This document shows, piece by piece, positions 11,618 to 25,058 of a DNA stretch of 64,000 nt. Location of the stretch: contig OX419762.1 in assembly GCA_948567375.1 (NCBI GenBank), positions 15,692,001-15,756,000 of the forward strand, written 5' to 3'. The stretch's first letter is position 1. Each line of letters begins with the position of its first letter. This stretch comes from Lunularia cruciata. Taxonomy: Eukaryota; Streptophyta; Marchantiopsida; Lunulariales; Lunulariaceae. A program made the translations under genes and the position numbers. The notes beneath the pieces are model-generated. The model made no database searches and was not told the origin of the DNA. It worked only from the letters and a program-made list of their open reading frames with translations.

Positions 11618-14600
11618 GCAAAGAAGCCTTTAGAGTTGTGTCTTATGGGAAGGGTAGACATAACCTTAAGATTTAATCTCTTCATAATGAAGTGGCCGGT
11701 TTGGGTTGACTGAATCATCACCTTCAAGACTAATTTGGAATTTACTTGTATTAATAAATTAAATTTTCTATTTGCCATATTGCACCATAGGAGTGACACT
11801 ACATTCTTCTAGGAGTGGTTCATGCTAAGAGGTTAAACATATAACAATAAACAAACTGCAAGATTGTAATACTTCTCTTCAATTTTAGTCAATTTTTACT
11901 CATATTCTCAAAGGAACGACCTATTTGTTACTATTACATGACATTTTGGTTGATACTACGCTAGTACATATATTATAATTTATACAAGTAATAAGAAAAT
12001 CTTTTAAAAATGATGTGAATCAAATAGCACAACTGTTTCATGCTTACGATTGAATATACAAAATAATATGCATTGAAGTAGCACAATTATTGTATGCTCC
12101 AAGTGAACTAATACCAAATAGAAATTGATTAGGAAAATCATAATATTTTGTAGTATAAACTAATGTGTAATGCAAAATCAAATGTATACGTGTAATCAAC
12201 AACCTAAAATTACCAATATTACTATATGAAATATAACTCTAAATCAAGACTAATCTTTGATTTAATCAGAAGGCCAATTATGATATAACCCTATGGTTGC
12301 TTCTCATCAATTCTAATATCAAATCAACTCATGATTAAAGAAATTTGAAACTAAGTAAGAAGACACTAATCTTTAGTATATCACTAACCTTATCTTAAGC
12401 AACTTAATCTTTGCCCCAGTTCTTCCACTTAGCTAACTTAACTTCATAATATGTGTTATTTACTTTAAATAGTCAAAACTAACATTCTAAAACTAAATCA
12501 ATGATGCTAACCCTAACCCTAAATAAAAAAAATTATTTTTATTTAGGATTAGGGTTAGCATACTAACTAAATAATTTGGTTAGTATGCTATTGCATAGTC
12601 TATGCTATATATTACTTAGATTTAAGGTAGCTATATTTGAGGATGTACATTCAAACATGACCATTTCTTTTTACAATCACCAAAGAGGAAATAGAGAGAA
12701 TTAACTTTCATTTCTGTAGTTGCATGTAGTGGTGAAAGAGAAAGTTGATTCTTGTAATGTAACATTTAAAAAAATTCATTTATTTGACAATCTCTCTATG
12801 AAATAATAAAATTTGAAATATTAATAACTTGCAACTTTTAAAGAACTAACCAAGAATCATTTGGTCTTTAATTTAGGCACAACTACACAATTAGAGAACA
12901 AAAAGGTACTTTCATTAACTATATGTACATTGCATAGTCAAGATTACAATCAAAGCTTAGAAAGTATTTTGTACTCTATATGAACCTTGTATAATAGATA
13001 TAAAAGTTAAAATTCTAAAGTATAATTTTAAGTTATTTTTAATTTCATTTGGAAGGGATGACTTGATGTAATAAGCCTTGGGATAAAAGCACTTAATTTC
13101 CAAGTTAGTTAGATTCACACATTTTGCATATATTTTCTTTAGTTCCAAATTCCTTATTATAAAAAATTTACACTATTAGAGAGGTATTTTAAATTTTATT
13201 TTATTTTTTGAAATAACACATTTATGTTATCATTATTTTCCACTAACAGAAATGTATATTTGTTAAATTGTGTTCCTTTATACCATTAGAAGTTTAGGTG
13301 GTCTTTTTCTTGAAAAGATATTGTTTTGAATCCACTATCATTCTTGACAATTTTTTCCTATGATTATACCAAATATTGTAGAAGATTTTGGGAAATTAAA
13401 GGTCTAAATGAAGTGAAAATGACACAATCAAGTTTCCACCATATTATATTAATCAAATATTAAGAGTGCATGAAGACAATATATTAAGGCTAAATCCTCC
13501 TAGTTCATGATATAATAAGTATAAGGAGGGATATAATCTAAAATAATAATATTATTTATTTATAAATAATTTCCATGGTATTGAAAATAATTTATATACA
13601 AATTTCTTCATATGCTTAAAGAATGGGTTGACTAAATAATAGTCTTGAAATTTTCCTAGTTAATATGGTCAAATTAAGATTGTTCATATCAAGTTTGGTT
13701 TTTATTTTTATTTTTATTTATAACTTTATTATATTATAATAAAATTTCAATAAAATACAACATTTTACTCATAATTTTGAATTTAGTATAAATTTTTGAC
13801 AATAATAAAATCAAAAATCATATTTTACTTGTGTGTAATTTATCTGAAAAATATAAAATAAAATCTATGAAAATATTTTGGAAATTAAGCAGTAAAATTT
13901 TTATTATGTAGAAATAAATTGCATGGTATGTCAAGATCTAGGTCAATTGATAGAAATAAAATTTAGAACCAAAATCAAATAAAGACACAGAATAGTCAAA
14001 TAAAGAAATTTTTAAAGAAGTATCTCTAATCATGGTATGGAAGAGAAAAAGATCACTCTCTCGACTTTCATTCATTTCAAAAAACTTACATTCAGATTTT
14101 ATTTGTACATGATTTTATTTAAATGATAAGTAAGATTAAAATATAAAATTATCTTATAATATATCTAATATATAATTATTTTATTCCTTCCATTGTTTAT
14201 TTTATAGTAGAAAATCATTTTTGACTAGAGCCTAGATTATATCAACTAAAATAAAGCACTAATTTAGATAAAATACAAATATAGAAAAATTTGATAAGAT
14301 TATAGTTGAATAAATATTATAACTTTGAAAAAAGATCTCTAACAAAGGAAGAAAAGAGATGATACTTTAAGCATGATGCTTATAGAATATTTTGTTAGAT
14401 TTCCATGTGCTCAAGTTTGGTTACTTTGCTCATATTGTATGATTAACTCTCATTAAGAATGATTGATTTAGAAATTTTTATCATGTTAGAGTTTTTGGTG
14501 GGGTTTGTAATAATATGATGTTATTTAAATCCATTATAATGTAGTAAGTACATGTCAACCCAAAAGGACACAAGTTGTATATGAGTAAAACAAGGCCGAA

Positions 14601-15659
14601 GTTTCACAATACTAACAATTTATTGTTTTGTATTTAACCTCTTGGGTGAAATCATTCATTGAAGAGTAGTCTCACCCCTATTGGTGTACTACAGCAATGT
14701 CAGAAATTACTAATCACTTCAAGAGTCAAGAGGACTCTTGAAGGTGATGTATCACTCGTCACTTTGCCCTAGAATTTATTTACCTTCCAATTAGCCCAAC
14801 CAAATTCTTGCTTACTACAGTTATAACCTTTTTACGATCTACATTGTACACCAACTTAATCAACATCATTTCACATGAGGTAGGTAGACCACAAGAATCT
14901 CACAAATAGTTCACTTGGATGCACAAACTAAATTGGAGTCAAATCTCACAATGATCCTATCTCTTTGTCATCTATGACTGTAACATATTGTCCAACCCTT
15001 CCTAGAAGGCACTACTTTACAAGAATGATTCCCACTACTTAATCTCCTGATGCATGGTACTTACTAATATCCAAGCTTGTAAAGTTGTTCCTGGCTTATG
15101 TAGAGCACATAGAGTTCCTTCTTCTAGTTCCACACAAATGATTCCTTTGCTCCAATGCTTACACCTCTATGCCAAGATTCCTCATGACTAAGTAGGCGGT
15201 CATTCATACAAAGAGCCACCCCACATATATACACCAACTTGATAATCTTGCTCGTAATATGCCATTTATTGCATAAAAAGAATGCAACAAATGATTACTG
15301 TAAACATTTGTGTTGAAGCCCTATATATTTCCTACTTAGCCGCCAAAGAGATCCAATGGCTACAAAGCTAGAAATCTTCTAATTACTTCTCGTCCTCACT
15401 AATCTTATCTTGTCCTAATCTAATCTCCAAGTAGGCACATCTGACATGGTAGTGCCACCTCAATAGATTTGTTGTATCTTCTTGTGTCATATGGTGTGCC
15501 ACTTGGATTTGTATTTACACTAAATTGTATGAACTATTTACAAGTACAAGTGTCTTGGTAATGACTACAAGTGGAGAACAAAATAGGAGATGGACTGAAA
15601 TGCATACTAAGGTTTCCACAACTTGGGTTGTAATATATCATTGAGATTGTGAGTTTTGT
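11618..15659. other. AT-rich gene-free stretch with decayed repeats
   Basis: No coding region supported. It contains a 25-bp inverted repeat with telomere-like units (12,505-12,560), and low-complexity AT runs through 13,100-14,600. The part at about 14,640-15,500 is less AT-rich and may be a heavily decayed retroelement, but I could not identify a domain in it. Confidence 0.35.
12505..12560. repeat. inverted repeat with telomere-like CCCTAAA/TTTAGGG units
   Basis: Arms 12,505-12,529 and 12,536-12,560 are complementary over 25 bp with one mismatch. Each arm carries two adjoining telomere-type heptamers (one slightly altered in the right arm). The loop is 6 bp. Probably an interstitial telomere-like relic or a cruciform-forming palindrome. 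Confidence 0.75.
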
Positions 15660-15762
15660 TGTGCATATGTACATTGCTACACAACACACATTGCTGTCAA
15701 CATCATACACTATAGAAAAACAACTCACACATAAGTCATACATAGACTCTAAAGTGCCATAA
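15660..15762 (-). repeat. terminal block B2 of the minus copy
   Basis: About 103 bp, nearly identical to B1 at 16,201-16,305, including ACTTTAGAGTCTATGTATGA and the GTGTATGATGTTGACAGCAA segment on the minus strand. It lies directly outside A2. Similarity stops at about 15,660, the same relative position at which B2 of the plus copy stops. Confidence 0.85.
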
Positions 15763-16200
15763 TAATCAGATTGTTTACAACTCTCGAATCAACTCAACTC
15801 TGATCAGTACTTGATTTTTCACTCTATAAATTGCCAACAAGTGGGCATTGAATACAGTCAAGCCACACCCATTCTAGCTAAGAGAATCTAGGTGATGATC
15901 ACCGGCCTCTGTCCACCATAGCCAAGAACTCAAAGGCTCAACATCAGAGAAGTGAGCTCTTTGGAGCTACACTTCGAAAGTATACCCTCGGACTTGAGCT
16001 AGGTCTGAAACCCTAATAGTCCCACTGATGGCACACTTGATGATGCAAACGGTGCAAAGTGACGGTAGGCTCCACCATGAAGTCAATACCCCAAACACAA
16101 AATCTGACCGTCAAAAAGTAGTCTCTAAGAAACTGCTAAAATAACTCTAACTACTAGTGTCCAAGCAATCTAGATGCAACACTACAAATAGCATGACAAC
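15763..16200 (-). repeat. terminal block A2 of the minus copy
   Basis: About 438 bp, matching A1 of the same element (25,059-25,508) and the A blocks of the plus copy. Ends CAATCTGATTA in element orientation and is followed at once by B2. Confidence 0.85.
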
Positions 16201-16305
16201 TATCATGCATATATACATTGCTACATAACATACATTGCTGTCAACATCATACACTATAGAAGCACAACTCACACATAAGTCATACATAGACTCTAAAGTG
16301 CCATA
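16201..16305 (-). repeat. terminal block B1 of the minus copy, next to the polypurine tract
   Basis: About 105 bp. Begins directly after the polypurine stretch CTAGCTAGGGGGTAAT in element orientation and is contiguous with A2. It would be the start of an ordinary 3' LTR, but no B block precedes A1 at the 5' end. Confidence 0.82.
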
Positions 16306-16473
16306 ATTACCCCCTAGCTAGCGGTTAGGTCCCTCTAACTCCAGATAGCCATCTACTCCAAGTATATAGTATACCCTATGATGGGCAAAGATCAAAAGGC
16401 CGGGTGCTATGGAGCCCCATCGTTAGTTGCTTGTATGCAATCTATACCATGTAAAGAATGAACTGGCGATAGA

Positions 16474-16773
16474 TCAAGTACATCTAGGACATAACCACTG
16501 TCCTTGAAGAACCACCATGAGGGGAGGAGTCATACATGCCATATGCCATCCTCTCGAACAGCTATCACACACTAACATAGTAGTAGCTCCACCAGAAGAG
16601 CCACATAACATACACCTCAAGCTTGCATGTACAAGTGCCAAGCTTGGGTCCATAGTACCATCAATGTTTGGGAGGTGGCATGGCACACAATTTTGCACAT
16701 GATCCTTCCAAAAAATACCATCATGTCCTTCTAACACAAGGACTCCAGATGGCAAAACCTCATGCACTCTCAA
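16474..16773 (-). pseudogene. integrase C-terminal segment plus PHD finger, minus copy
   Basis: The open frame starts in the integrase tail (VHEVLPSGVLVLEGHDGIFW, then CVPCHLPNIDGTMDPS) and ends in a PHD-type zinc finger with all eight ligands: CMLC, CDSC, WHMAC and CPRC, i.e. C4-H-C3. PHD fingers usually read histone H3 tails. A targeting reader at this position is analogous to the chromodomain of chromoviruses. The finger reads through intact to its stop, while the rest of the polyprotein is broken. Confidence 0.8.
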
Positions 16774-16829
16774 GATAGTGTGACATGTTGAAACATCAAG
16801 TGTCGTCAGTGTTGTCTATTGTAGATATA

Positions 16830-17750
16830 CATAGTCTCCTGGATGAAATTGATAGATGGAGGGTCTATAACCTCCTCCTCAAATAGTAGCATAGCATAAA
16901 ATATCTCTATGCTGAGCAATCGCCAAGTTCTCAAAGGCCATTGGCATCACTCTCCGAAAGATCTCTACCCATTGAGAACATGCACTCATCCATACATCTG
17001 GGTCATCCAAGTCCAAAACTACAATAGCATCTCAACAAATGGTTGCAGGGAAATCTGGATCTCATCCATAGAGTAGGAAGTAAGGGGAGAAGGATGATGA
17101 GGAGGCTTGCTGGCTGAATAAATAGCCCATGGCCAACCAAGGTAATTGGAGATCCCAATCTCCCAAGTGGCCTCTCTTCAAACCATACTTTTGCAATCTT
17201 CTCTTCATGGTCTGAACCACTCTCTCTGCTAAGCCATCTGCCTCAAGGTGATCTCGGGATGTAGTACAATGATCAATCAAAGCCTTGTCACACAAGACTT
17301 GAAACTCCCCCAAGAACTTTGTACCTTGATCAGTCAAAACCTCAGCTGGTGCACCAAAATGACTAAAACTTGATCTAGGAACGAGTAAGCTATCCCTTCA
17401 CTAGACTTGTCAAGAAGTGCCAACAACTCAATCCACTTGGAGAAGTGCTCCACCATCACCAAGACATATCGATGATGTCTCACAGTTAGCGGTAAAGGTC
17501 TAACAAAGTCCAAAATCCAACACCAACTCAATCCCATGATAGGTAATGGGTGTAATTGTGGCATAGGAGCATTGAATGATGCTTTAACTTGCTCACAAAC
17601 CACACATTTGGCAACAAACTATTGTACCTTGGTCTACATACCATGTCACCAATAATGACTCTAGAGTAGCTATATATATGCTTTAATCCAAAATGTCCTA
17701 GCTCCTCATGAGCATGACAAACCAATTGTGGTCTCTAAGATGGAAGTGGT
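16830..17750 (-). pseudogene. DDE integrase region, minus copy, broken
   Basis: Broken pieces read HAHEELGHFGLKH of the zinc-binding HHCC domain, MGLSWCWILDFVRPL (first Asp), LTDQGTKFLGEF (second Asp) and a DHLEADGL version of the catalytic Glu region. Order and spacing match Ty3-type integrases. Several stops and frameshifts. Confidence 0.8.
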
Positions 17751-18189
17751 ACTACTCGCACTCTACCATCCTCCCATACATGCAAAAGGTGTTTTCCCTC
17801 CAACCTGAACCATTTGGCTCGTTGAAGAACACGGTCTCTCTCCTTTGCCCCAACTACAACATCAATGCAAATATAGTATATCACTAAGATATCATCATGA
17901 ATGTCTTGCTAAACTATACAAATATCTTCATTCTCTAGATCTGTGACCTCAATACCTCTTCTTGTATGCACTAAGAGAGATACCACCAAAGCCTCAAAAA
18001 ATATACAAAAAAGGCCGATGCATGCCAACTTGGCACCATCTCCTCATCTGTCTCACCATGCCAATGTGCTCTGCTCTAATCTTGCTGGTTGGGACATGGG
18101 TTTCTACTTAACCCATTTGTATCATGGTTCACCATTCCAGGTCGGTGAACAACCATGAAATCATACTCTTGTAAAATCAGAGCCCATCA

Positions 18190-19400
18190 TGCAAGCTTCC
18201 CTTCCTTGAAAGCTTGTCGGACTCCATCAAACACTTTAGTGGTTGATGATCAGTGATGAGAGTGAAGGGGTTACCAAATAGGTAACATCAGAAATGTGCT
18301 ATTGCCCAAACTGCTGCCAAGCACTCTCTCTCATATGAACTATACTTTGCTTCTGCTGAATTGTTGGAGCGACTAGCATAAGCCACCACAAACTCCTTCC
18401 CCTCATCATCATGTTGGGTGAGCACTGCTCCAAGCCCCAACATCCTCCAATCAATATGAACTTGAAATGGTAGTCCTCTGATTGGTCTTCTCAAAATAGG
18501 AGTAGATGTCAACTCTCCTTGAGCTCTACAAAAGCTCTCTCTTGCTCATCTCCCAAACACCACTCCTTTGTAAGCTTGGTCAGCTTTGTCAAGGCCTTGA
18601 CAATGGCACTAAATCCTCTAACATAGCAGTGATAGAAGTTTACCAACCCAAGGAATGCTTGCATTTTGCTATCACCTCCATAGGCCAAGGTATACGTGCA
18701 ATAGCCTCCACCTTGGTCTACTGAACACCAAGTCCTCCAGGGTAGATAGTGTGACCCAAATACTCAACCTGTTCATGGAAGAACCTACACTTCCCAAGAT
18801 GTAATTTGAGTCCATGAGATCTCAACCTCTCAAACACCTCCAACAACTGTCTCTCATGCTCCTCCATAGTAGTGCTATAGACCAAAATGTCATCAATATA
18901 GCATCAAGAAAAATCCAATCCAGCTAGGATCCTATCCATGACCCTTTGGAACTCAACAAGAACTTTCTTTAACCCAAATAGTAAGAACCTCCACTGATAT
19001 AACCCATCCTTGCCGTGAGGATCAATAGCCTAGAATGTTGTCTTGGACTTATCCTCTTCCTTGATCGGCAATTGATGATATCCCGCTAGAAGATCCAAAG
19101 TACTGAAGACCTTTGCATGCCCAATTGCATCAAAAATCTCCTCCGGTGTAGGCATGGCATACCGATCAGCCCTAGTCTCTCAGTTGATAGGATGGTAATC
19201 TCCACACATCCGCCTATCTGTGTAGTTGCCATGCATATCTTTCTTGGCTGGCATCACTGTCACTGATGCATACTCTCCATGTGAAATCTCCACCAAACTA
19301 GCCTCAAGAAGGTCACTACTCTGGCTCTGAATCAATGTCCTCTCCATATCACTATATCGATAAGGACGCTAGAAAACTGGTGTATTGCTAGTAAGCTCAA
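18190..19400 (-). pseudogene. reverse transcriptase / RNase H region, minus copy, broken
   Basis: Reverse-strand fragments include TSTPILRRPIRGLPFQVH and the RNase H opening HIDWRMLGLGAVLTQHD with AYASRSNNSAEAKYSSYERE (18,512-18,288), and upstream the RT fingers/palm. These match the plus copy at 31,620-32,950 throughout. Interrupted by stop codons. Confidence 0.8.
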
Positions 19401-19667
19401 TCCGTATACCAAGTCCCTTTAAAGCACCCAAATCCTTCATACTAAAGGTAAAACAACTCGTGTAGCTCCTCAAGAACCTCCAAATTCTTTGTCTTTCCTC
19501 TCCTGTAAGCTTGGGTCCAAGATCCGATTCCCAAGTATCCTCTCTAACTCTCGTAGGAGTGGAAGACGTATTGACTGGTTGCTACATTGGGCCCTTGGGA
19601 GCAATAGTGTCATGCCTCCAACCACTAGGGGTCCCAACCTCTGTGTGAAAAACTCTCTCCACTTAGG

Positions 19668-21000
19668 CTACAAGCTCCACATGTCCTCTAGTTGCATCCC
19701 AAGTAGACCAAGGGTGTAATCCAAGTAGCTCACGCTCACCTGGATGGACTCACACATCCCAAGTAGACCACTCTCCTTAGTAGCTATTGGTTGTGTCCCA
19801 AGAATACCATGTCCATTCGGTCCATCGCCCCTATCATGTGCATGAATCGTCTTGATACACACATGGCTCACAAATATCCGAGTGGTCATACCTATCAAGC
19901 ACATCCTACACTGCTTTGCCAAGCCAAGGCTCACAATCCAAGTCAAACAATTCAGGTCCATAGCTTGTCCTAACACCTGATGCTTGGATGCCTCTTACAT
20001 TGTTGGAACAATGGTAATACCGGTGCAAAAACCCATCGTTTGCTCTTTCTCATTGGCATTGGGTTCCACCAATTGCTGTAACTATGAGTCCCAAACAAGT
20101 CTAGGTCCTCCCTCTCAAAAAGCATGAGAGCATAGGAAACTCATGAGTGTAGGAAATGCGGTTGTAGGCTATCCAACTAGGTTCACCACTGCCATAGATG
20201 ACCTATCAGCCATTACAACTATCGGAGACTGACGCCCAACATCCAAGATGTCATCAACAAGGATGTGGTCAAGTCGTTGAATCCCATTATATGCACGTAG
20301 TAAAACCTCTCTAGGTAAGAGGTTCATCCACCAAAGATGAAGATGATGAGCCCGTGATCCCACTCTGGTTGCATCCAACCAACAATGCAACAGGTCCCAT
20401 CCAAGAATGGACTTGATGTGTACTCACCACCACTCTGGTGTGAGAATCACCCGTCAAAGGAATGTTCTCCAAAAGATAAGCTAGAGAAATAGATTGATGA
20501 ACCTGGAGATGTTGTAGTATTCGTAACATCTCCCAAAATACACCAAAACAAGGATTTTGAAGACCTAAACCTCGACCAACATGTGTATGTCCCTAACATG
20601 GCAATCCAAAAATCACCAAGTCCTATGTCTCTCCAGATCATGTGCTCCTAATAAAGAAATGTCTACTGGTAAGGCCTTTTGGTAACCTTCAACTATTGAC
20701 ATCAATAATAACTCCGGATACCAATAGGCCAAGTGTACCACATGATGTATAGAACTTGCATAACAGTCTCATCTCTCTTTACATACAAGTACCTCTGTAC
20801 TTGTATACCCGCATGTAATATAACAACTAGTTTGGTGCTACTCCCACCAAACAACTCCAATAGACATATCCCCTCTACTAGATACTGCCAAGCAATGAGT
20901 GTGGTATCCGAAGGTGTCAAAGTAATCAAATTTGGAGGCTCATCTTCACACTCATCTCTTGATGGTACGAAGGCTCCACTCCAAGCTTGTTGCACCAATT
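19668..21000 (-). pseudogene. C5 cytosine DNA methyltransferase domain, minus copy, broken
   Basis: Pieces in order: motif I region VEGICLLELFGGSSTKL (about 20,880), a PC followed by TAG at 20,593-20,595 where PCQ is expected in motif IV, AYLLENIPL (motif VI, about 20,480), LHLWWMNLLP of motif VIII (about 20,330), and the motif X-like LGQAMDLNCLTWIVSLGL (19,973-19,920). The family transfers a methyl group from S-adenosylmethionine to cytosine. Frameshifts separate the pieces. It lies between the protease and the RT, as in the plus copy. Confidence 0.82.
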
Positions 21001-21099
21001 GATCTGCATGTTGTTACAATGCCTCCTCTGAACTCCACAATGGAACATCCAAGGTGGATGGAACAATATCACTCGTACTCCAAATCCAAGTGATCTCCT

Positions 21100-23617
21100 C
21101 TGGTACTGGAGTATCCTCTGCATGGGCGTTCCCCTCCACCAAGTCACCAGGCCAAGTAACCGCACCACTAAAAGCTAAAACTAATGCTACCATGGTCTTG
21201 AACTATAGTGAGCCAAGACTACCACTACTAAAGCATATTGGTAGGCAACATACCCATCCCTCACCAGACTGCCAACTTGGTCTATAAGAGGCTATTTCCT
21301 CCCAATAGTCAATGCTGAAACCCATGAGGTATAACATTGCTCCCCCAACTAGCACATCATATGACTCAGCTATTGTTGCAATAGCTTGAGCTCTCACCAC
21401 CAAGCTATCAATCGGATGACCAGGCTGAACTTGGACAACAAGCTCCCCATGTATGATGTACTATGTCGAACCACCACTTAGAGATGTCTAGGTCTGAAAT
21501 GGACACCTCTCCACATCGATCTTCCGTAACTCCAAACCGACTACTACAACCTTCCCCAACATAAGAGGTTGCACACAAGAGTCTAAGAAGACTCTGTGTG
21601 GTGTATAGACCTTCCATGAAGGTCTCACCAAGTGGAAAATCCTCCTTTGGTTATCCAATAGGACAACACCAAGTGTGAACTGCACTCTCTCAAAGGCAAC
21701 TAACTCTTCCCGTCTAGCCGCTATTGCCTGCCATAAACCATTGGTCACTGAATGAATCCCACGCTCCTCAACCAAGTCAGCTCCACTACCAACCACCTCT
21801 ACTCTAGTAGTAGGAACCACATCATCCCTACTCTCATAAAGCATGGTAGCCAACCAGAACATTGGGGCTGTGTCAACTCCCAATGTAAACATGTCATTGG
21901 CTAAAAACAAAGGGCACTGTATAATCAGTTGAGCCGCCCCCAACATTGTGCTAGACTTAGTCTATGTAGTAGCAGGTAGTCAATCATGCACTCCATCACC
22001 ACCTACCACACCTGCAATGGGACGTCTAGGAGCCATGGATGTCATCTGCAATGCCTCATATAGCATGAGAGATTGGGGAAGTTTGACCTATCCCCAACCT
22101 CTCCTCTCTATGGATCCAACTCCACTGATGCTCCTCTAGGCTCTAGAGCACGTACTGCACTCCTAGTCACTACTATAGATGCATCCACCTAAGATGCTCC
22201 ACACATGAAGTCCAAAGCATCTCTATGCATATGAGGTGGAAGCCTCAACACCTAAATCTGATCTCCTCTAATGGCCATACTAGCCAATCTCTGCTCCAAT
22301 TGCTCAATCCAAGTTGCCACAACTGTATCAGAAGTAAGGGTTGGTATTGCACTCTACTAGGTGTAGATCCTCTACCACCACCTCTACCACCTTGTCCTCC
22401 ATGAACTAGATCTCCCCTACTACCTGCCATAGTAGCCCTACCACTCCGTAACTCCGGGTCTAGGTCAAAGCATCGGTCACTAGTGTGACCAAATCTGTGG
22501 CAATGCTCACACTGCCTCTATGCTGGCTATGATGCACCAAAGGTATTAGGTCCGCTGCCTTGAGTACACTCTCTCCTATGGTGAGGTCCACCACAAGTCC
22601 AACAAGCAACACCACTACTCACTAGCTGCTATTGACCCAAAAATGAAGGTAAGGGTCTAGCTCCACTAGGCCCTCCACTTGCTCCAGAGGATTTGGGCTA
22701 TCCACCCTGTCCTTGAAAACCAAGTGCACTCTATTGCACTCTAGAAGAAGTCACAGCCGTGGATGAGGTCTCCCTACCAAATCCAGATGTCACCACTCTC
22801 TCCTCCACCATGTTGAGCTCAATATGCTCAGCCAAACCAAAGACCACTACCAAAGTAGGCAAAGTAGCCTGTAACAACGGAGCATCATGAACTCTACGTT
22901 GCAACTCCTTGTCTAGTATCCCATACCAAAATTGGACTGCTTGGGCCTCAATAACTCCCTAAGTGAAACTGATCAGTGGCCTCATGCGAGTGTATGCCTC
23001 GCATAGGCTCTCTCCAGCCTTCCATTGGAACTCCTACAAGCTCCTCAACTTGTCAGTCCGCACTCCCTAGTAGTTCTACCTCAAACATAGGAAGAACTCC
23101 ACCATGGGGTTAAACCCCGGTACCACACCACCTCTTGTAGCAGTACCTCCACTTGTTGTAGCACTATCTCCAACTAGTGCACATCCACTAGCTCCACCAA
23201 CACTACTTGAGCTAGAACAACAGATCTACTCTTGGCCACCAAACTGGAAGTGATAGAGACATAGTTCAAAGACCAATATTGTCTCCATAACTCAATCTCA
23301 TCCAAATGAGCTCTCCTGAACTCATGGTAGTCATCCATCAACGGACCCTCCAGATGTTGAAACAACCCCTTCTATGCCATGAAGAGCGTAAACAAAGTCG
23401 GGTTCTACATCTGATGCAGATCACACCAACTATCAAACTCTTGGATGAAGTCATCCAACTCAATAGTACCCAATGTACCAGAGTAATGCCTAGGGCCTTT
23501 GGAGGCCCCATAAATCTTGTCTATGTCCTACAACAACGGTGCCAACACACCAAGTACACTCTCAACTGAATCAACTCTTGTGTCAAACTCCAACTCAAAG
23601 TCAATTTCCTCCCTCAT
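21100..23617 (-). pseudogene. Gag and protease region, minus copy, broken
   Basis: Gag begins at ATG 23,617-23,615 and shows GASKGPRHYSG, LDDFIQEFDSWCDL and FQHLEGPLMDDYHEFRRAHL, then zinc knuckles near 22,600 and 22,500 (the second reads CEHCHRFGH...DRC). The protease lies in the open frame 21,946-21,488: FLDSCVQPLMLGK, where the plus copy has LLDSGV, so the active-site Gly has become Cys. The flap-side DVLVGGAMLYLMGFSIDYW is at about 21,350. Confidence 0.8.
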
Positions 23618-25058
23618 TGGGACCTAAGATACAGAACTAATACCTAATGCCACTCCGAGTAAACCCACTGCATACTATAGGCTAACTCCTCTAGAATCCC
23701 CAACAAACTCCATCATGACAAAGTAACCGCAACTGCAACCACAAACCGGAACCACAAACAAGAACCACAAACTGCAACCGCAAATCACAACTGCAAGTAC
23801 TCCACCAAGTGCCAACACCAACTAAGTACCACCAAGTGCCAATACCCATGAAACAACACCCACTAATGTAACTCTAATTGAGATAACTACACTAGGAGAA
23901 AGGGCAACTTGTAACCTGCCATCATAACGTGCACTCTCACAATCTACAGGTCATCATTTCCTGTCTCACCAAAGAGAAACAAAGATAGTCTGACTGGTCA
24001 TCACTCTAGCCTCACTACCGAGAGCACACCAGAGCACTAACACTCAAAAGTCAGGGCACCTCACCAAACATGGTGCACAAATAGGAAGTAGAGAATGGAG
24101 GGGGTCCAATCACAAGAAATCTAAACAAAAACTCTCCATCTCATAAAACAACATGGGACTAACTCTACCACCATTTGGCATTTGACATAAGAGAAGTTTG
24201 TATCTAAGTCCTAAGCTACCAAGATCACCAAGAATGGGATCAAACTGCCTCTCTTAGCCAAAGCTCCAAGTGTATAGATAACAGTGGCACAATCACTAAG
24301 ACAACAAGTGAAGGTGGACCAATTGACTAGGGCACCAGTCTAGAAACAAGAGATCTAAGGGTCAACCCTATTGCACACAATCTAGCAAGATGGGCAGATT
24401 TTGCCAACCAATGTCCAAGATCTACTCTAAACTAGCTAGCCTCACGCCAACAAGCTAGGCCCTTCTAGGCCTTTGTAGCCTCTCATAGGCCTTGCCTCTA
24501 AATGCCAAATGAGGCCTTTTTTCTTGCCACTTTGAACCTCCTCCAAAATTTAGCAAAACTACTCCAAGTTGGCAAAAGTCCTCTAAATCTAGCAAAACCA
24601 GAGAAACTCTTCCAAATCTGGCCAAAATCTGACATAAACTCCAATAAAATCTGACATAAACCCTAAATTTAGCTGACTGCCATATCCCCCGCTAACTCTT
24701 CACTCGAGCTAAATTGAAATACAAGTTTCTTCAAATCACAAATTCATAAGAATAGCTTCCCAACTCCACCTTCAATTTTACTTTCTAAGCCTAACTTGCA
24801 ACAAATTGGTCTTGCCTTCACCTCTTGAGCTCAAAATCACAACCACTGCTCAAAAATTACTTCTTCTTTGCTTAAAAATTGGCAAGCGCTTCCGCACACC
24901 GTCTGCCTTATTGCCAAATTTGCATCAAGCAACAAGCTTCTATACACCAAGGAAAAATTGAACTTCAATTGAGCTACCAATGATCCACCGAGCTTGGAGA
25001 TACCACAAACACTCAAAGTTCTTGCACCCAATTTCCCCTTAACTTCACTTCTTTGATG

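Noticed and set aside
14640..15500. Copia-type pol remnant
   Set aside because: I could not find any catalytic motif in either strand; reported only as unrecognised sequence.
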